Shown here piece by piece: positions 45,456-54,444 of a stretch of 64,000 nucleotides of DNA. The DNA comes from Cupriavidus taiwanensis (GTDB lineage Bacteria > Pseudomonadota > Gammaproteobacteria > Burkholderiales > Burkholderiaceae): the NCBI RefSeq assembly GCF_900250075.1, contig NZ_LT977070.1, positions 2,832,894 to 2,896,893 on the forward strand. Reading direction: 5' to 3'. Under the pieces are notes generated by a model. The model saw only the letters and a program-made list of their open reading frames with translations. It had not been told where the DNA came from and made no database searches. How positions within the stretch are numbered: position 1 is the first letter of the stretch; every line of letters begins with the position of its first letter. The position numbers and the translations under genes were made by a program.

Positions 45456-46922
45456 GTGACAGACATCCATTCCAAACTTCTCCTCATCGTCGACGATCGC
45501 GAGTTCACAAGCGGTGAAGTGCGCAGCCTAGTTGGCGTCCGCCGCTTTGGCGACATCATCTTCAAGCGTCGCCCGATGTTCGAACATTTTCGGGAAGCCC
45601 TGCCGGCATGGGCCAAACAGCGCTTGATCCGCCTGCAAAGCGATGCCGACCTTGCAGCATTGCGCTCGAACCTGGAAACCTGCTGTGAAGATACCGCGGC
45701 CTGTGTGATAGCGGGCCGATCCGGCTTTGCCAGAGCCGATTTGCTCACTCAGCTGGTTGAACGTCTGCCATACGCCGAAGAGAACTTTACCGATACTCTG
45801 TACAAGCCTCTCCTAGTATTTTGGCGTAACGCCCATGACCTGGTTGACCAATGGCCTGAATTCGTGTCTTCGCCATTGCATACGTGGGAGCAGTCCTGGC
45901 AACGCAGCCAACGCCTGCAGTCCCTACAGCCGCTCGACTTGGGGAAAATCCGCGATTTCCTATCATTCAGCAGCGGCTCGACCACAACGCGGCACTTTAA
46001 CGAAGTGCTGATCGATGCTTATTACTATACAAAGAGTTCACGCGATAAGCGCAAGATGCAGGCCGAGTACTCGTTCTATAGCCTGGTCCCAGAGCGCATG
46101 CGGCCATGGCTAATTGAGTCCTTTGATTTCAAGGACGAGGGTGAACGTGCCTCATACAAAATGCTGCGTTATTATCTGGCAGACTCCGCGCTTCAATGGG
46201 TGCACGGAGCATTCGAGCCGGATACCTTTGCGCCTTTTGTCGAACGGCTGCTGTTCTTTATTTCGGACCGGCCAAAACAGGCTTGCAACAAAGAGCAGTC
46301 CGCCGCGTTGGCAAAGGATCTATTCGTCACCAAGCTGGAAAGGCGGGTCAAGGAATTCCTGGCGATGGCAGAGGGTAAAAGGATCAACCAGTTGGCATCC
46401 AGCGCAACGCCGAAGCTTGACCTTACCGATCTGCTTAGCCGCTACCTGAAGCTCTTCAAGCGCTTCGAAAAAGCATTCTCATTCGATTACCGCGTGGTGG
46501 GCCACGGCGACCCATGCTTCTCGAACATCCTGTATGACCAGCAGCGTTATCTGCTCAAATTGATCGACCCCAAAGGCGCCTTGACGGAAGAAGAGCTCTG
46601 GACGCACCCGCTGTACGATCTGTGCAAGATCTCGCACAGCGTGCTGGGTGACTACGATTTCATCAACAACGGCCTCTACAAAGTAGATTTCGCGGACAAC
46701 AACGATCTGGGGCTGAGCTTCAGGCACACCAACCACGCAGATCTGAAGCCCATTTTTGTCAAACAGGTGAAAGCTATGGGCCACGATGTTCGCATTATGC
46801 GCCTGGGCGAGGCTTCTTTATTCTTATCGATGCTGCCGTTGCACATCGATTATCCAAACAAGGTGCTCGCCTTTATGCTGAACGCGCGCCAAATACTCGA
46901 TGAGATTGAAAGTGAACAATAA
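45456..46922 (+). CDS. APH/choline-kinase-like phosphotransferase
   Basis: 488 residues from GTG 45456, one base past the preceding stop; an ATG at 45423 lies inside the upstream gene. Domain in the second half: VVGHGDPCFSNILYDQQRYL is the Brenner/catalytic loop (H-G-D-x4-N) and LIDPKGALTEEELW the DxG-equivalent (IDPKG). The first 300 residues are unlike any family I recognise, with NTP-binding pieces not obvious. It probably phosphorylates a small alcohol or sugar. It overlaps the HAD gene by 23 bases. Confidence 0.72.
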   Translation: MTDIHSKLLLIVDDREFTSGEVRSLVGVRRFGDIIFKRRPMFEHFREALPAWAKQRLIRLQSDADLAALRSNLETCCEDTAACVIAGRSGFARADLLTQLVERLPYAEENFTDTLYKPLLVFWRNAHDLVDQWPEFVSSPLHTWEQSWQRSQRLQSLQPLDLGKIRDFLSFSSGSTTTRHFNEVLIDAYYYTKSSRDKRKMQAEYSFYSLVPERMRPWLIESFDFKDEGERASYKMLRYYLADSALQWVHGAFEPDTFAPFVERLLFFISDRPKQACNKEQSAALAKDLFVTKLERRVKEFLAMAEGKRINQLASSATPKLDLTDLLSRYLKLFKRFEKAFSFDYRVVGHGDPCFSNILYDQQRYLLKLIDPKGALTEEELWTHPLYDLCKISHSVLGDYDFINNGLYKVDFADNNDLGLSFRHTNHADLKPIFVKQVKAMGHDVRIMRLGEASLFLSMLPLHIDYPNKVLAFMLNARQILDEIESEQ

Positions 46923-47310
46923 AATTGAAGAAGTTGACGGCACATTGGTAGTCGATATCGACGGCACGCTCTGCGGCATCAAGACATCTGACCAGTCCTA
47001 TACGGATCTGGTACCGCGGCAGGATATGCTGCTCAAGTTGGCAGAATACCAGCAAAAGGGCTACCGGATCTTGCTATTTACGTCGCGAAACATGAACACA
47101 TACAAGAACAACCTGGGTCAAATCAACAAGCACACCGCGCCGGTATTGCTCGAGTGGTTGGCAAAGTGGCAAGTTCCTTACGACGAGATCCTGTTCGGAA
47201 AACCCTGGCCAAGGAAACACGGTTTTTATATCGACGACCGCTCGGTTCGTCCAGACGAATTTCTGCGTTTAAGCGAGGAAGAAATTCACAAATTGCTTGG
47301 ACAGGAATAG
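46900..47310 (+). CDS. HAD-superfamily capsule phosphatase (EcbF/BcbF-like)
   Basis: 136 residues. ATG 46900; GTG 46912 is an alternative start. HAD motif 1 is LVVDIDGTLCGI with the nucleophile Asp and acid Asp two later; FTSRNMNTYKNNLGQINKHT and VPYDEILFGKPWPRKHGFYI fit the EcbF/BcbF capsule phosphatases described in Pasteurella and Actinobacillus clusters. DDRSVRPDEF holds the Mg-binding acids. It probably dephosphorylates an intermediate made by the upstream kinase or releases a sugar. Confidence 0.8.
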   Translation: MRLKVNNKIEEVDGTLVVDIDGTLCGIKTSDQSYTDLVPRQDMLLKLAEYQQKGYRILLFTSRNMNTYKNNLGQINKHTAPVLLEWLAKWQVPYDEILFGKPWPRKHGFYIDDRSVRPDEFLRLSEEEIHKLLGQE

Positions 47311-47319
47311 GAAGATCAC

Positions 47320-48063
47320 ATGTCGCTTAACGTAGTCATCACCATGGCAGGACGTGGCTCGCGATTCTACGACGCCGGGTATAAAGTCCCAAAATACGAA
47401 ATCCTGGCGCACGAACGCAGCCTGTTCGACTGGTCCGTACTTTCTCTGAAAAACTTCCTGACACCAGACAGCCGGGTCATCTTCGTTTGCCTCGACGAGA
47501 ACAAGTCATCGGAATTTGTCCTGCGCCGGATCAAGGCGCTTGGTCTTACCGATGTCCACATCGTCGAGCTCAAGGAGCTCACCGATGGCCAGGCCACGAG
47601 CGCTTATTTGTCGCGCGATCTGTGGAATCCTGAGTGGCCACTTCTGATTTACAACATCGATACATACGTGAGACCTCAGGCGCTCCACCCGGCCGATATT
47701 CGCCCTGGCTCTGATGGATGGGTGCCTTGCTTCCAGGTCCCTGGCGATCACTGGAGCTTTGTCAAGCTGGGTGACGATGGCTGGGCTGTCGATCTCGCCG
47801 AAAAACAGCGTATCTCCGGCAATGCTTCGATCGGCTTGTATTGGTTTCGCCGTGCTGGCCGATATGTAGAGCTCTATGACCGATTCTTCAACGACCCAAA
47901 GAACCTCGTCGGTGGAGAAAAATATATTGCGCCGCTCTACCGGCAATTGCTTGCCGAAGGCGGTAGGGTGTCCTTATCGGACTTGCCTCTGTCCGAAGTT
48001 CATGTGCTTGGGACGCCCGCTGAGCTAGACCGGTTTCTTCAGCTACCCGTGCGAGAGCTGTAA
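47320..48063 (+). CDS. Compact nucleotidyltransferase (NTP-transferase fold)
   Basis: 247 residues. N-terminal VVITMAGRGSRFYDAGYKVP is the nucleotide-binding loop (LAAGxGxR type, here MAGRGSRF); LLIYNIDTYVRPQALH holds an Asp in the metal/substrate region; EKYIAPLYRQLLAEGGRV in the C-terminal part. It is shorter than RmlA (about 290) and resembles the cytidylyl/nucleotidyl transferases next to EcbF-like phosphatases. The donor (CTP, TTP or UTP) is not known. Confidence 0.75.
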   Translation: MSLNVVITMAGRGSRFYDAGYKVPKYEILAHERSLFDWSVLSLKNFLTPDSRVIFVCLDENKSSEFVLRRIKALGLTDVHIVELKELTDGQATSAYLSRDLWNPEWPLLIYNIDTYVRPQALHPADIRPGSDGWVPCFQVPGDHWSFVKLGDDGWAVDLAEKQRISGNASIGLYWFRRAGRYVELYDRFFNDPKNLVGGEKYIAPLYRQLLAEGGRVSLSDLPLSEVHVLGTPAELDRFLQLPVREL

Positions 48064-48067
48064 GATT

Positions 48068-49651
48068 ATGAAAAGCAAAACGGATGGATGCCCCGCCCGC
48101 TGGAAGCATATTGCGGCGCTTTTTTGCTCCTTATTCGTCTCGCTGCTTATCCTGATGCATTCTGCGGATTGGTGGGGTCTGAACCAAAAGCCCAACTGGT
48201 CGGGTTATAAGTTGCTGATGCTGCGTATGGCGGGTAGTGCTCTGCTGTCCTTCGTCGCCTCTACCTTGGTGTTCTGGATGCGCGGATCCAGTACCCGGGC
48301 CCAACTTTATTTTGCTGGCTGGTTCGCTTTATGCATGCTGCTCTTTCTGGCGTCGTGGCCCGGCTATTTGATGTCCGACTCCGTGGCCACTCTCAATTAT
48401 GCACTCGAGCAGCCGATGGTGTTATGGCTCGGATTTTTTACGCCATTTCTTTTCTCCGCCATCCTGCAGGTGTTTCCCGACGTCTCGGCAATCACTTTCA
48501 TACAGCTGACGATTGTTGCGGCAGTCTTCGCCTACGCTACCGAGGTGATCACGCTCGTCACGGGAAATAGGAAATATGCATTAGCTTTTTTTGTACTCAT
48601 CACGATCAAGCCTTCCATTTTATTCAATATAGCACTGCTTTCGCGTGATACGCTGTTCAGCGTGATTGTGGTGTGGGCAGCAGCGTTTATCGTGAAGCTC
48701 TCGTATGAAAAGACCATCGCAGCACCAGCCGTGCTGACGGCCGGGCTCCTTGCAGGCTTGCTCGTCGCGCTGCGAGGGGACGGATGGTTTGTCCTGCTGC
48801 CGTTCCTGTTTTCTTTTGCCGCGATTTCGAAGAAGTTCAAAGATTCCGCTGTGGTTTCAACCGCCGCATTGGCCGTAGTCGTTTTGTTTGCCTGGGTTTT
48901 CCCTAAGACGTTCGGTTACCGTGGCAATGAGTTCCACTATAAGGTGGCGAACACAATCAATCCGGTCGGGTATGTCTTGCAGAGTAGATTCCACACCGAT
49001 GCAGGCAATAACAAGGCTGCAATAGGAGCCGTGCTCAATATCGACAAACTAGCCGCCATCCAGACTCCTTATGAAATTCCTTACTGGTGGAGCAGCGGTG
49101 CTGCCGATGTTGAAAAGGCGAAGCCCGAAGCCCTCGATGGCTATCTGAGCCATGTATATGGCTTCCTCAAAGAGAATGCAGGAATTTTCTTGGCAGGCCG
49201 CGTCGAAACCTTCCTGACGTCTACGGGCTTTACCGGAGCAGGGTTTAAGATCATCGACATGTACCGCGAGGGCTGGCCGGTTTCGGCTCCTCCACCCCAG
49301 TCCGTGAATATTGATCCGAGCCGAGGCCGGCCTTTCCCGACGCTGACTGATAGCCTGCAAAGGTATTTTGCCTACTCGGTCGTGTATGATCCATCGCTGC
49401 GCTCGGGCTCTGCACTGTTCTGGAACTTCCTGCCCTCGCTTGCGGTCATTTTGATTGCCTTGCTGACCCGCCTGTCGGATCCGGGCCTTCGCCTGGCAGC
49501 CGTCATCGTACTTGCAAGGGTACCTATTGTATTTCTGGCAGCCCCGGCGTCGCAGTTTAAGTATTACCTATCGGTGGAGATGTGCGGGGCATTCTTTCTG
49601 TTGCTGTTGATTGCCGCCGGAAAGCAGCGCTTCCTCGCAAAGGGCGCTTAG
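48068..49651 (+). CDS. Multi-span membrane protein, probable GT-C-type transferase or GtrC-like
   Basis: 527 residues, about 10-11 hydrophobic helices and a large periplasmic C-terminal loop (about 300-430). LLFLASWPGYLMSDSVATLN near 93-112 has the acidic D in a first loop, the usual place of the GT-C catalytic Asp. No close named family recognised. With GtrA and GT2 in the cassette it may be the polymer-modifying enzyme. Its stop ends the plus-strand cassette. Confidence 0.65.
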   Translation: MKSKTDGCPARWKHIAALFCSLFVSLLILMHSADWWGLNQKPNWSGYKLLMLRMAGSALLSFVASTLVFWMRGSSTRAQLYFAGWFALCMLLFLASWPGYLMSDSVATLNYALEQPMVLWLGFFTPFLFSAILQVFPDVSAITFIQLTIVAAVFAYATEVITLVTGNRKYALAFFVLITIKPSILFNIALLSRDTLFSVIVVWAAAFIVKLSYEKTIAAPAVLTAGLLAGLLVALRGDGWFVLLPFLFSFAAISKKFKDSAVVSTAALAVVVLFAWVFPKTFGYRGNEFHYKVANTINPVGYVLQSRFHTDAGNNKAAIGAVLNIDKLAAIQTPYEIPYWWSSGAADVEKAKPEALDGYLSHVYGFLKENAGIFLAGRVETFLTSTGFTGAGFKIIDMYREGWPVSAPPPQSVNIDPSRGRPFPTLTDSLQRYFAYSVVYDPSLRSGSALFWNFLPSLAVILIALLTRLSDPGLRLAAVIVLARVPIVFLAAPASQFKYYLSVEMCGAFFLLLLIAAGKQRFLAKGA

Positions 49652-49989
49652 GGCGCGCACTATGCGGCACCAGACTGGAGCCGCATCCTGTGCTATTGGG
49701 CGAAACATCCAGAAGAAGTCGGGCGCGTGCTCATCGGGAAGTCGAAACACTCCCGGAAAAGGAATCAGATTCCTTATGGGAGTTCTCCATCACCGCGACT
49801 CTCCCCTTGGCCTTGCCACGCTTGGCTTCGTGGCATTCTGTGGAACCGACGAGCTGGTCGGCCCTCCGACTGCGGTCTTCCAGCCCGATCGAAGACCAAG
49901 AAAAGGCAAGGCCAAGCGCTCCAACCGCTATCTAAAGGAAAGTTTCGTCGTGCCGCAGGCGGCCACGTTCAAGCAATCGTGACACGGGT
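49652..49989. other. Non-coding gap before the IS66 remnant
   Basis: About 340 bases with no intact gene. One frame gives HYAAPDWSRILCYWAKHPEE, which looks protein-like but stops soon; it may be another old fragment. No promoter or RNA recognised. Confidence 0.35.
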
Positions 49990-50340
49990 ATCCGACACGC
50001 TCACTGGTAGAAGTTCCGCGAGTACATGGGCCCGAATCCGAATCTTGTGTCGAGGTGGCGGCGAGATCAGAAGCGAGCTGCAACGTCCTCATCCGAGCCG
50101 GTCGAATTATTACCGCCCGTTGAGATCGCATCGGCTCCAATGCCAGAGCCGATCGGATCATCCGAGCTCATCATCGAATATCGTGGCTAGCATGGGTGTT
50201 TCGAAGGCAAGCCCGAGTCTGATGTCCGGTACCTTGTGCGGACGTTGGCTGGGACCAGAACCGTGCTGGAGCAGGAATAGTTCAGCGGCCACGAGTTTGT
50301 CTTCGTAGCCGACCTACCTAAGACCGGCGTGTCATATAAG
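49990..50340 (+). pseudogene. Degraded IS66-family element fragments (TnpA/TnpB parts)
   Basis: In one plus-strand frame the sequence reads GPNPNLVSRWRRDQKR, then ELLPPVEIASAPMPEPIGSS and ELIIEYRG, like the DNA-binding end and the tail of an IS66 TnpA. Further on, RTVLEQE-stop-FSGHEFVFVADL resembles the IS66 TnpB motif TVLEQDPFSGHVFVF. The genes are broken and fused by deletion. It lies exactly at the convergence of the plus- and minus-strand glycan blocks. Boundaries approximate. Confidence 0.55.
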
Positions 50341-50442
50341 TCTTCAAATCCCTCTTCAGCAAATGCCATCATTACGGAGCTTCTTTTCTCAGTCGCAGTT
50401 CCGCTCGTTGCTATGGCTGCAATGGAACCAATCGCGCCAAAA

Positions 50443-52116
50443 TCAGGACCTACGTGGGCCACCACGCCGAAGCTTAGAGAGAAAACGCCCGGCGGCCGCC
50501 CGGGCCCCAGGAGATATAGGGATACGCCTGCCTATGCGCTGTGCGACGCCGTAGAGACCGACTTGACCGCCAGAATCAAAATGCCCATGTCGAAGATAGC
50601 GCGCAACCGCTCGTGGAAGCCGCGTATATCGCCACGAGCGACTTTGAAGAATCCTCTCCAAGTCGTCACGACAGCTTTTGCCCTGCTCGTCACTTGTGAG
50701 CAGACGGGCTTCCACCGCCTGAACTCTGGCCACCACAACTTCGACACGGTGCCGCTGGGTATGAGCTTCGTGACCCACTTCGGTTAGCTGCACTGTTAAA
50801 GCACGTATGCGTGCTTCCGCATCAAATAGCCGATTTTCAACCAGTTGAGTTTGACCAATCTGCCAATGATTCCTCTCTTCGAGAGTGGGGAGTCCTTTGA
50901 AGAAGAAGGCGGACGGAGCCACAGCACCTGGATCGACGTCAAAGACGACATCGTTTCTCATGGATGGAGCTTGAAGCAGACAGCGGTTCAGTTGCTCCAA
51001 CCACTCTTCCCGTTTCTCCAAATTAAAGCTATGGTCTGCCAGCGATGGCTGCCGTAGAAAGGCATCTAAATCTTGATGCACCTGCACCGATCGGGATTTC
51101 TGATCATAATAACTATTTCTGCTCCACAACCAACAGGGAATGCCGGAGAGCTGAAGCCAAAGAGCAACGTGATAGGAAGAAGAACAGCCAACCTCCCCTC
51201 CCAAAGTCAGATTAAGATCACGACTGAAACAATGGTAGGCCAACGGAGCTAGTTCGACAACCCGATAGTCAATGAAGGGGAAAGACGGACCGAGTCGTTT
51301 AATTGATTCGCGCGAATCTTTAACTTCGTAGCGTGGATCCGCAAACGCTTGAAATACTGTAACACCTTGCTTTGCTGCGAGAGAGGAAACAAGCCTTTCC
51401 AAATCTTTGCTGACCACATGCAAGTCATTATCGTCTGATACATAGTCGGATGTATTCAGATGCAGAAGCAGACCAGCCCCTCTTTTCATTTGAGTGCTGT
51501 CGGACAATATCTGTAGCGCCTCAGTTGCATCATCGAAAGAGAATGCCGGCTGAAAACCTGCTTGATTCAGACCTTGACGAGAAAGCTCATCCCTAACACC
51601 AAAAATGGCCGGTTTAAAATCTCGAACATGTCTAAATACCCGCTTCTCATACGGAGAAGTGATCTGCTGCCCCGACACCAAATAGGTAATACCCGGAAGC
51701 CGACTTAGGAAGTGCTCTACGACACCGAGAACAAAATCTCCCCACTTTTCATTCAAAAACCCTCCTCCGTAAAGTTGAACAGCGGCGGGATTACGGATCA
51801 TTTCGAGTGGTTTCAAGGCGAGATCATTAGCCTCGAAACTCAATGGATTTTCGGAAACGAAGATTACTGCATCAGCGCCATAAGCCCGTCGCGCCCACTC
51901 CGGAAAATCTCGAAAACCGATAGAATTGGCGGCGAGAACCGAAACAACTGAGAAGCGGCTTGAATGCTTGCAAATACGGATGCTATTCAAATGTTGCAGA
52001 ATATCTCCGAAATTACCATACCCAAAATCACTACCAACAAGAATTAGCTTTTCGCTATTGTCAGTAAGGACCGCTTGACTCGCTTCGTCCGCATAAAGAT
52101 AAAGCCGCTTGGTCAT
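50443..52116 (-). CDS. Polysaccharide pyruvyl transferase family protein with C-terminal coiled coil
   Basis: 557 residues. SDFGYGNFGDILQHLNSIRI (about 29-48) and VQLYGGGFLNEKWGDFVLGV (about 112-131) fit the PS_pyruv_trans fold; TLGGEVGCSSSYHVALWLQL and FIDYRVVELAPLAYHCFSRD fit its C-terminal part. Residues about 430-500 (VENRLFDAEARIRALTVQLT and onward) look like a coiled coil, followed by a basic tail. It may add pyruvyl groups, or be a glycosyltransferase-like relative. Last gene of the minus-strand cluster. Confidence 0.72.
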   Translation of the reverse strand: MTKRLYLYADEASQAVLTDNSEKLILVGSDFGYGNFGDILQHLNSIRICKHSSRFSVVSVLAANSIGFRDFPEWARRAYGADAVIFVSENPLSFEANDLALKPLEMIRNPAAVQLYGGGFLNEKWGDFVLGVVEHFLSRLPGITYLVSGQQITSPYEKRVFRHVRDFKPAIFGVRDELSRQGLNQAGFQPAFSFDDATEALQILSDSTQMKRGAGLLLHLNTSDYVSDDNDLHVVSKDLERLVSSLAAKQGVTVFQAFADPRYEVKDSRESIKRLGPSFPFIDYRVVELAPLAYHCFSRDLNLTLGGEVGCSSSYHVALWLQLSGIPCWLWSRNSYYDQKSRSVQVHQDLDAFLRQPSLADHSFNLEKREEWLEQLNRCLLQAPSMRNDVVFDVDPGAVAPSAFFFKGLPTLEERNHWQIGQTQLVENRLFDAEARIRALTVQLTEVGHEAHTQRHRVEVVVARVQAVEARLLTSDEQGKSCRDDLERILQSRSWRYTRLPRAVARYLRHGHFDSGGQVGLYGVAQRIGRRIPISPGARAAAGRFLSKLRRGGPRRS

Positions 52117-52138
52117 AACTTAATACTTTTAAAGCGAA

Positions 52139-54244
52139 TTAAAGGGAGAACACAGCAGCGACCTGCTTCCTGAACGTATCCCGACCATGTCGGTCATGGA
52201 TAAGGCGATATCCATTTGCCGCGATTGTGGACGTGCGCTGCCAGTTCGAGTACATGTGATGAAGAGCAGCCACATACGCAGACACCAACGCCTCATCATC
52301 TGCAACATTCGGAACGAGAAATCCAGTTTCTCCATCGATTACCAACTCCGAAATACCTCCCACGTCGGGCGCTACCACTGGCAATCCAGCACCCATGGCT
52401 TCAAGGAGAATATTAGGAAGGCCATCAAAAGCTGTTGTATAAAGAAAGCCGTCTATATTTTCGAGAGATATAGCATCGAATCCATCAAAGCCACCGCGGT
52501 ATTTAACACCCGGCACGTTGAACAATACCTCTCTATTTATATCCGGATTCAAATTTCCGCAAACATCAATTTGAAAATTCGGATAATTCTCGCGCATGGC
52601 CTTGACAATCCTACCAATCAATTCCGGCCGCTTCTCAGGGGAGATACGTGAAGCCCAAAGCAGTCGATAGGAGGGTTCGGCGGAAATTTGATTTCGATGT
52701 CGCTTTTCACACCTTGAATAAATAGTTCGAAACTTCTTCTCGTATAAACCAACACGCAAAAGATCGCTTTTGCAAATTGCATTGCAATCTGTCACAAACA
52801 GGTCTATTTCATTCAGATTTCGCCGCAGAAAACCCACCCCATCAGCACCGGTTAACCGATGGCCATTCCATTGATAGTTCCCATCGGCAAATCGATAGTA
52901 GACGATCTTGAAGTGAGATGACAGCACAGACCGATAGCGATCTATCAGTCGATGCGCAAACCAACTCGATTTAACATGCATGCGGGCACCCGGTTCGGAC
53001 ACCCCCAACAATAGGCGGAGCGTCATTGCATCCCGATCGGCGTCGTTAAGCATTGGGAAGAAATTGAAGATATCCAGAAGCACGGCCTGCTCCGGCAAAC
53101 GGCTAGTCCATTCATGCTTGTTCGCCGCCTCACCTGTGAGAACAAGCACACGATTTGTCGATTTCGCCGCTTGAAGTTCATCGAGAACTTGGAGGATATA
53201 TTTTTCGGCGCCTCCAGGCTTTAACCAGGGCAGCAGCACCACTTCATGAAATTTCCGATGGCCAGTCAGCCGGTATGCTTGCTCCAATTGGAAACCCCAA
53301 TGAGCCGGACTCCATGGAATCGGGCAGTAGCTATCGGCAGTTTCAATACGCCGTGGCTCGACCTCTGGGTCCAACACAGCAGCATCCATGATATACCCTC
53401 GCATTTGCTCTGTCGCGAGCAACTCTCGAGTAAAATTTCTCTGAAAAATTTCCTGCCGATTGCGTATGAATCCCGGCCAATCATTATTTCCTTTCCTCGC
53501 ATCCTCCATCTTTTGGCAATACCGCTGGGGCTCGAACAAGGTTGAATGAGGGATTGTTTTGGCCGAAACTGCATTCGCTTGGCGTAACAGACTATTGTTT
53601 CTTTGTCGGTAGAAGAAAACCGTATTTGGGGCAGTCTTAAAGCTAAAGCCCAGATCAAAGAGCCGGGCATTTAAATCCCAATCCTCATAGGCGAAACCAG
53701 CGGTCACCTTAAGATCCACATAGCGAAGCGTCTCAAAGATTGATCGCCTGACAAATATTCGGGACACGAAAGGATGTTGATAAGCAAAGTCTGCCGGGGT
53801 AAGCCATTCACTCCCAAAATAACGCACCACGTGAAATTGCTCGCCGAAGGCAACTAAATACTCGACGAAGACCGCAACGTTGTCATCACCATGCGCACGA
53901 GCTGTTTCAAGAAGGGAAACAATGGCATTACTTGAAACGAGATCATCCCCATCAGCCGTCCATATGTAATCGCCCCTGGCTTGTTCGATACCCAAGTTTC
54001 TGGCTGGACCTAAGGAGCCGACATCGATTTCAATTGGCTTAATGTAATCGAACCCTTCCAACGGAGTCTCTCGGAACACCTGCAGTGTTGCTTCATCGGC
54101 CCGATCAAAGACAGCAACCAACTCAACACTCAAACCTGCACGCGCTGCCTCCGTGGCGCAAGCCGACAATGAAAGCAGAGTAGGCCTCAAATAAAGCGCT
54201 TCGCGGTGCATATTAAGCACCACACTGACATCGATCTTCTTCAT
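52139..54244 (-). CDS. Two-domain GT2-GT4 glycosyltransferase
   Basis: 701 residues. GT2 part about 1-240: VSVVLNMHREALYLRPTLLS and IWTADGDDLVSSNAIVSLLE (DxD). GT4 part about 340-700: LPWLKPGGAEKYILQVLDEL, LWASRISPEKRPELIGRIVK, and YTTAFDGLPNILLEAMGAGL with PVVAPDVGGISELVIDGETG. Such fusions can build alternating linkages in O-polysaccharide. Downstream of the WecA-like gene by 200 bases. Confidence 0.85.
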   Translation of the reverse strand: MKKIDVSVVLNMHREALYLRPTLLSLSACATEAARAGLSVELVAVFDRADEATLQVFRETPLEGFDYIKPIEIDVGSLGPARNLGIEQARGDYIWTADGDDLVSSNAIVSLLETARAHGDDNVAVFVEYLVAFGEQFHVVRYFGSEWLTPADFAYQHPFVSRIFVRRSIFETLRYVDLKVTAGFAYEDWDLNARLFDLGFSFKTAPNTVFFYRQRNNSLLRQANAVSAKTIPHSTLFEPQRYCQKMEDARKGNNDWPGFIRNRQEIFQRNFTRELLATEQMRGYIMDAAVLDPEVEPRRIETADSYCPIPWSPAHWGFQLEQAYRLTGHRKFHEVVLLPWLKPGGAEKYILQVLDELQAAKSTNRVLVLTGEAANKHEWTSRLPEQAVLLDIFNFFPMLNDADRDAMTLRLLLGVSEPGARMHVKSSWFAHRLIDRYRSVLSSHFKIVYYRFADGNYQWNGHRLTGADGVGFLRRNLNEIDLFVTDCNAICKSDLLRVGLYEKKFRTIYSRCEKRHRNQISAEPSYRLLWASRISPEKRPELIGRIVKAMRENYPNFQIDVCGNLNPDINREVLFNVPGVKYRGGFDGFDAISLENIDGFLYTTAFDGLPNILLEAMGAGLPVVAPDVGGISELVIDGETGFLVPNVADDEALVSAYVAALHHMYSNWQRTSTIAANGYRLIHDRHGRDTFRKQVAAVFSL

Positions 54245-54444
54245 TGGATAATTGCCCGATGGGTATTTGAAATTTGATCCGGCAAGCTTTCCGTCACCGG
54301 GGTAGTGTTACCGCCCTTCGTGATATTGCGGAAAGCTATAGCTCCAGTACTTCAGCGATATTCTCGATAACAAGCTAGCTGTTGTACTACCACTCCAACT
54401 CAAGTAAGAATTCGCCTTATCAACGGATACGTATAAAGATATCC

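Noticed and set aside
49652..49989. Small plus-strand protein beginning HYAAPDWSRI
   Set aside because: No ribosome site, interrupted frame and no match; kept only as possible debris.
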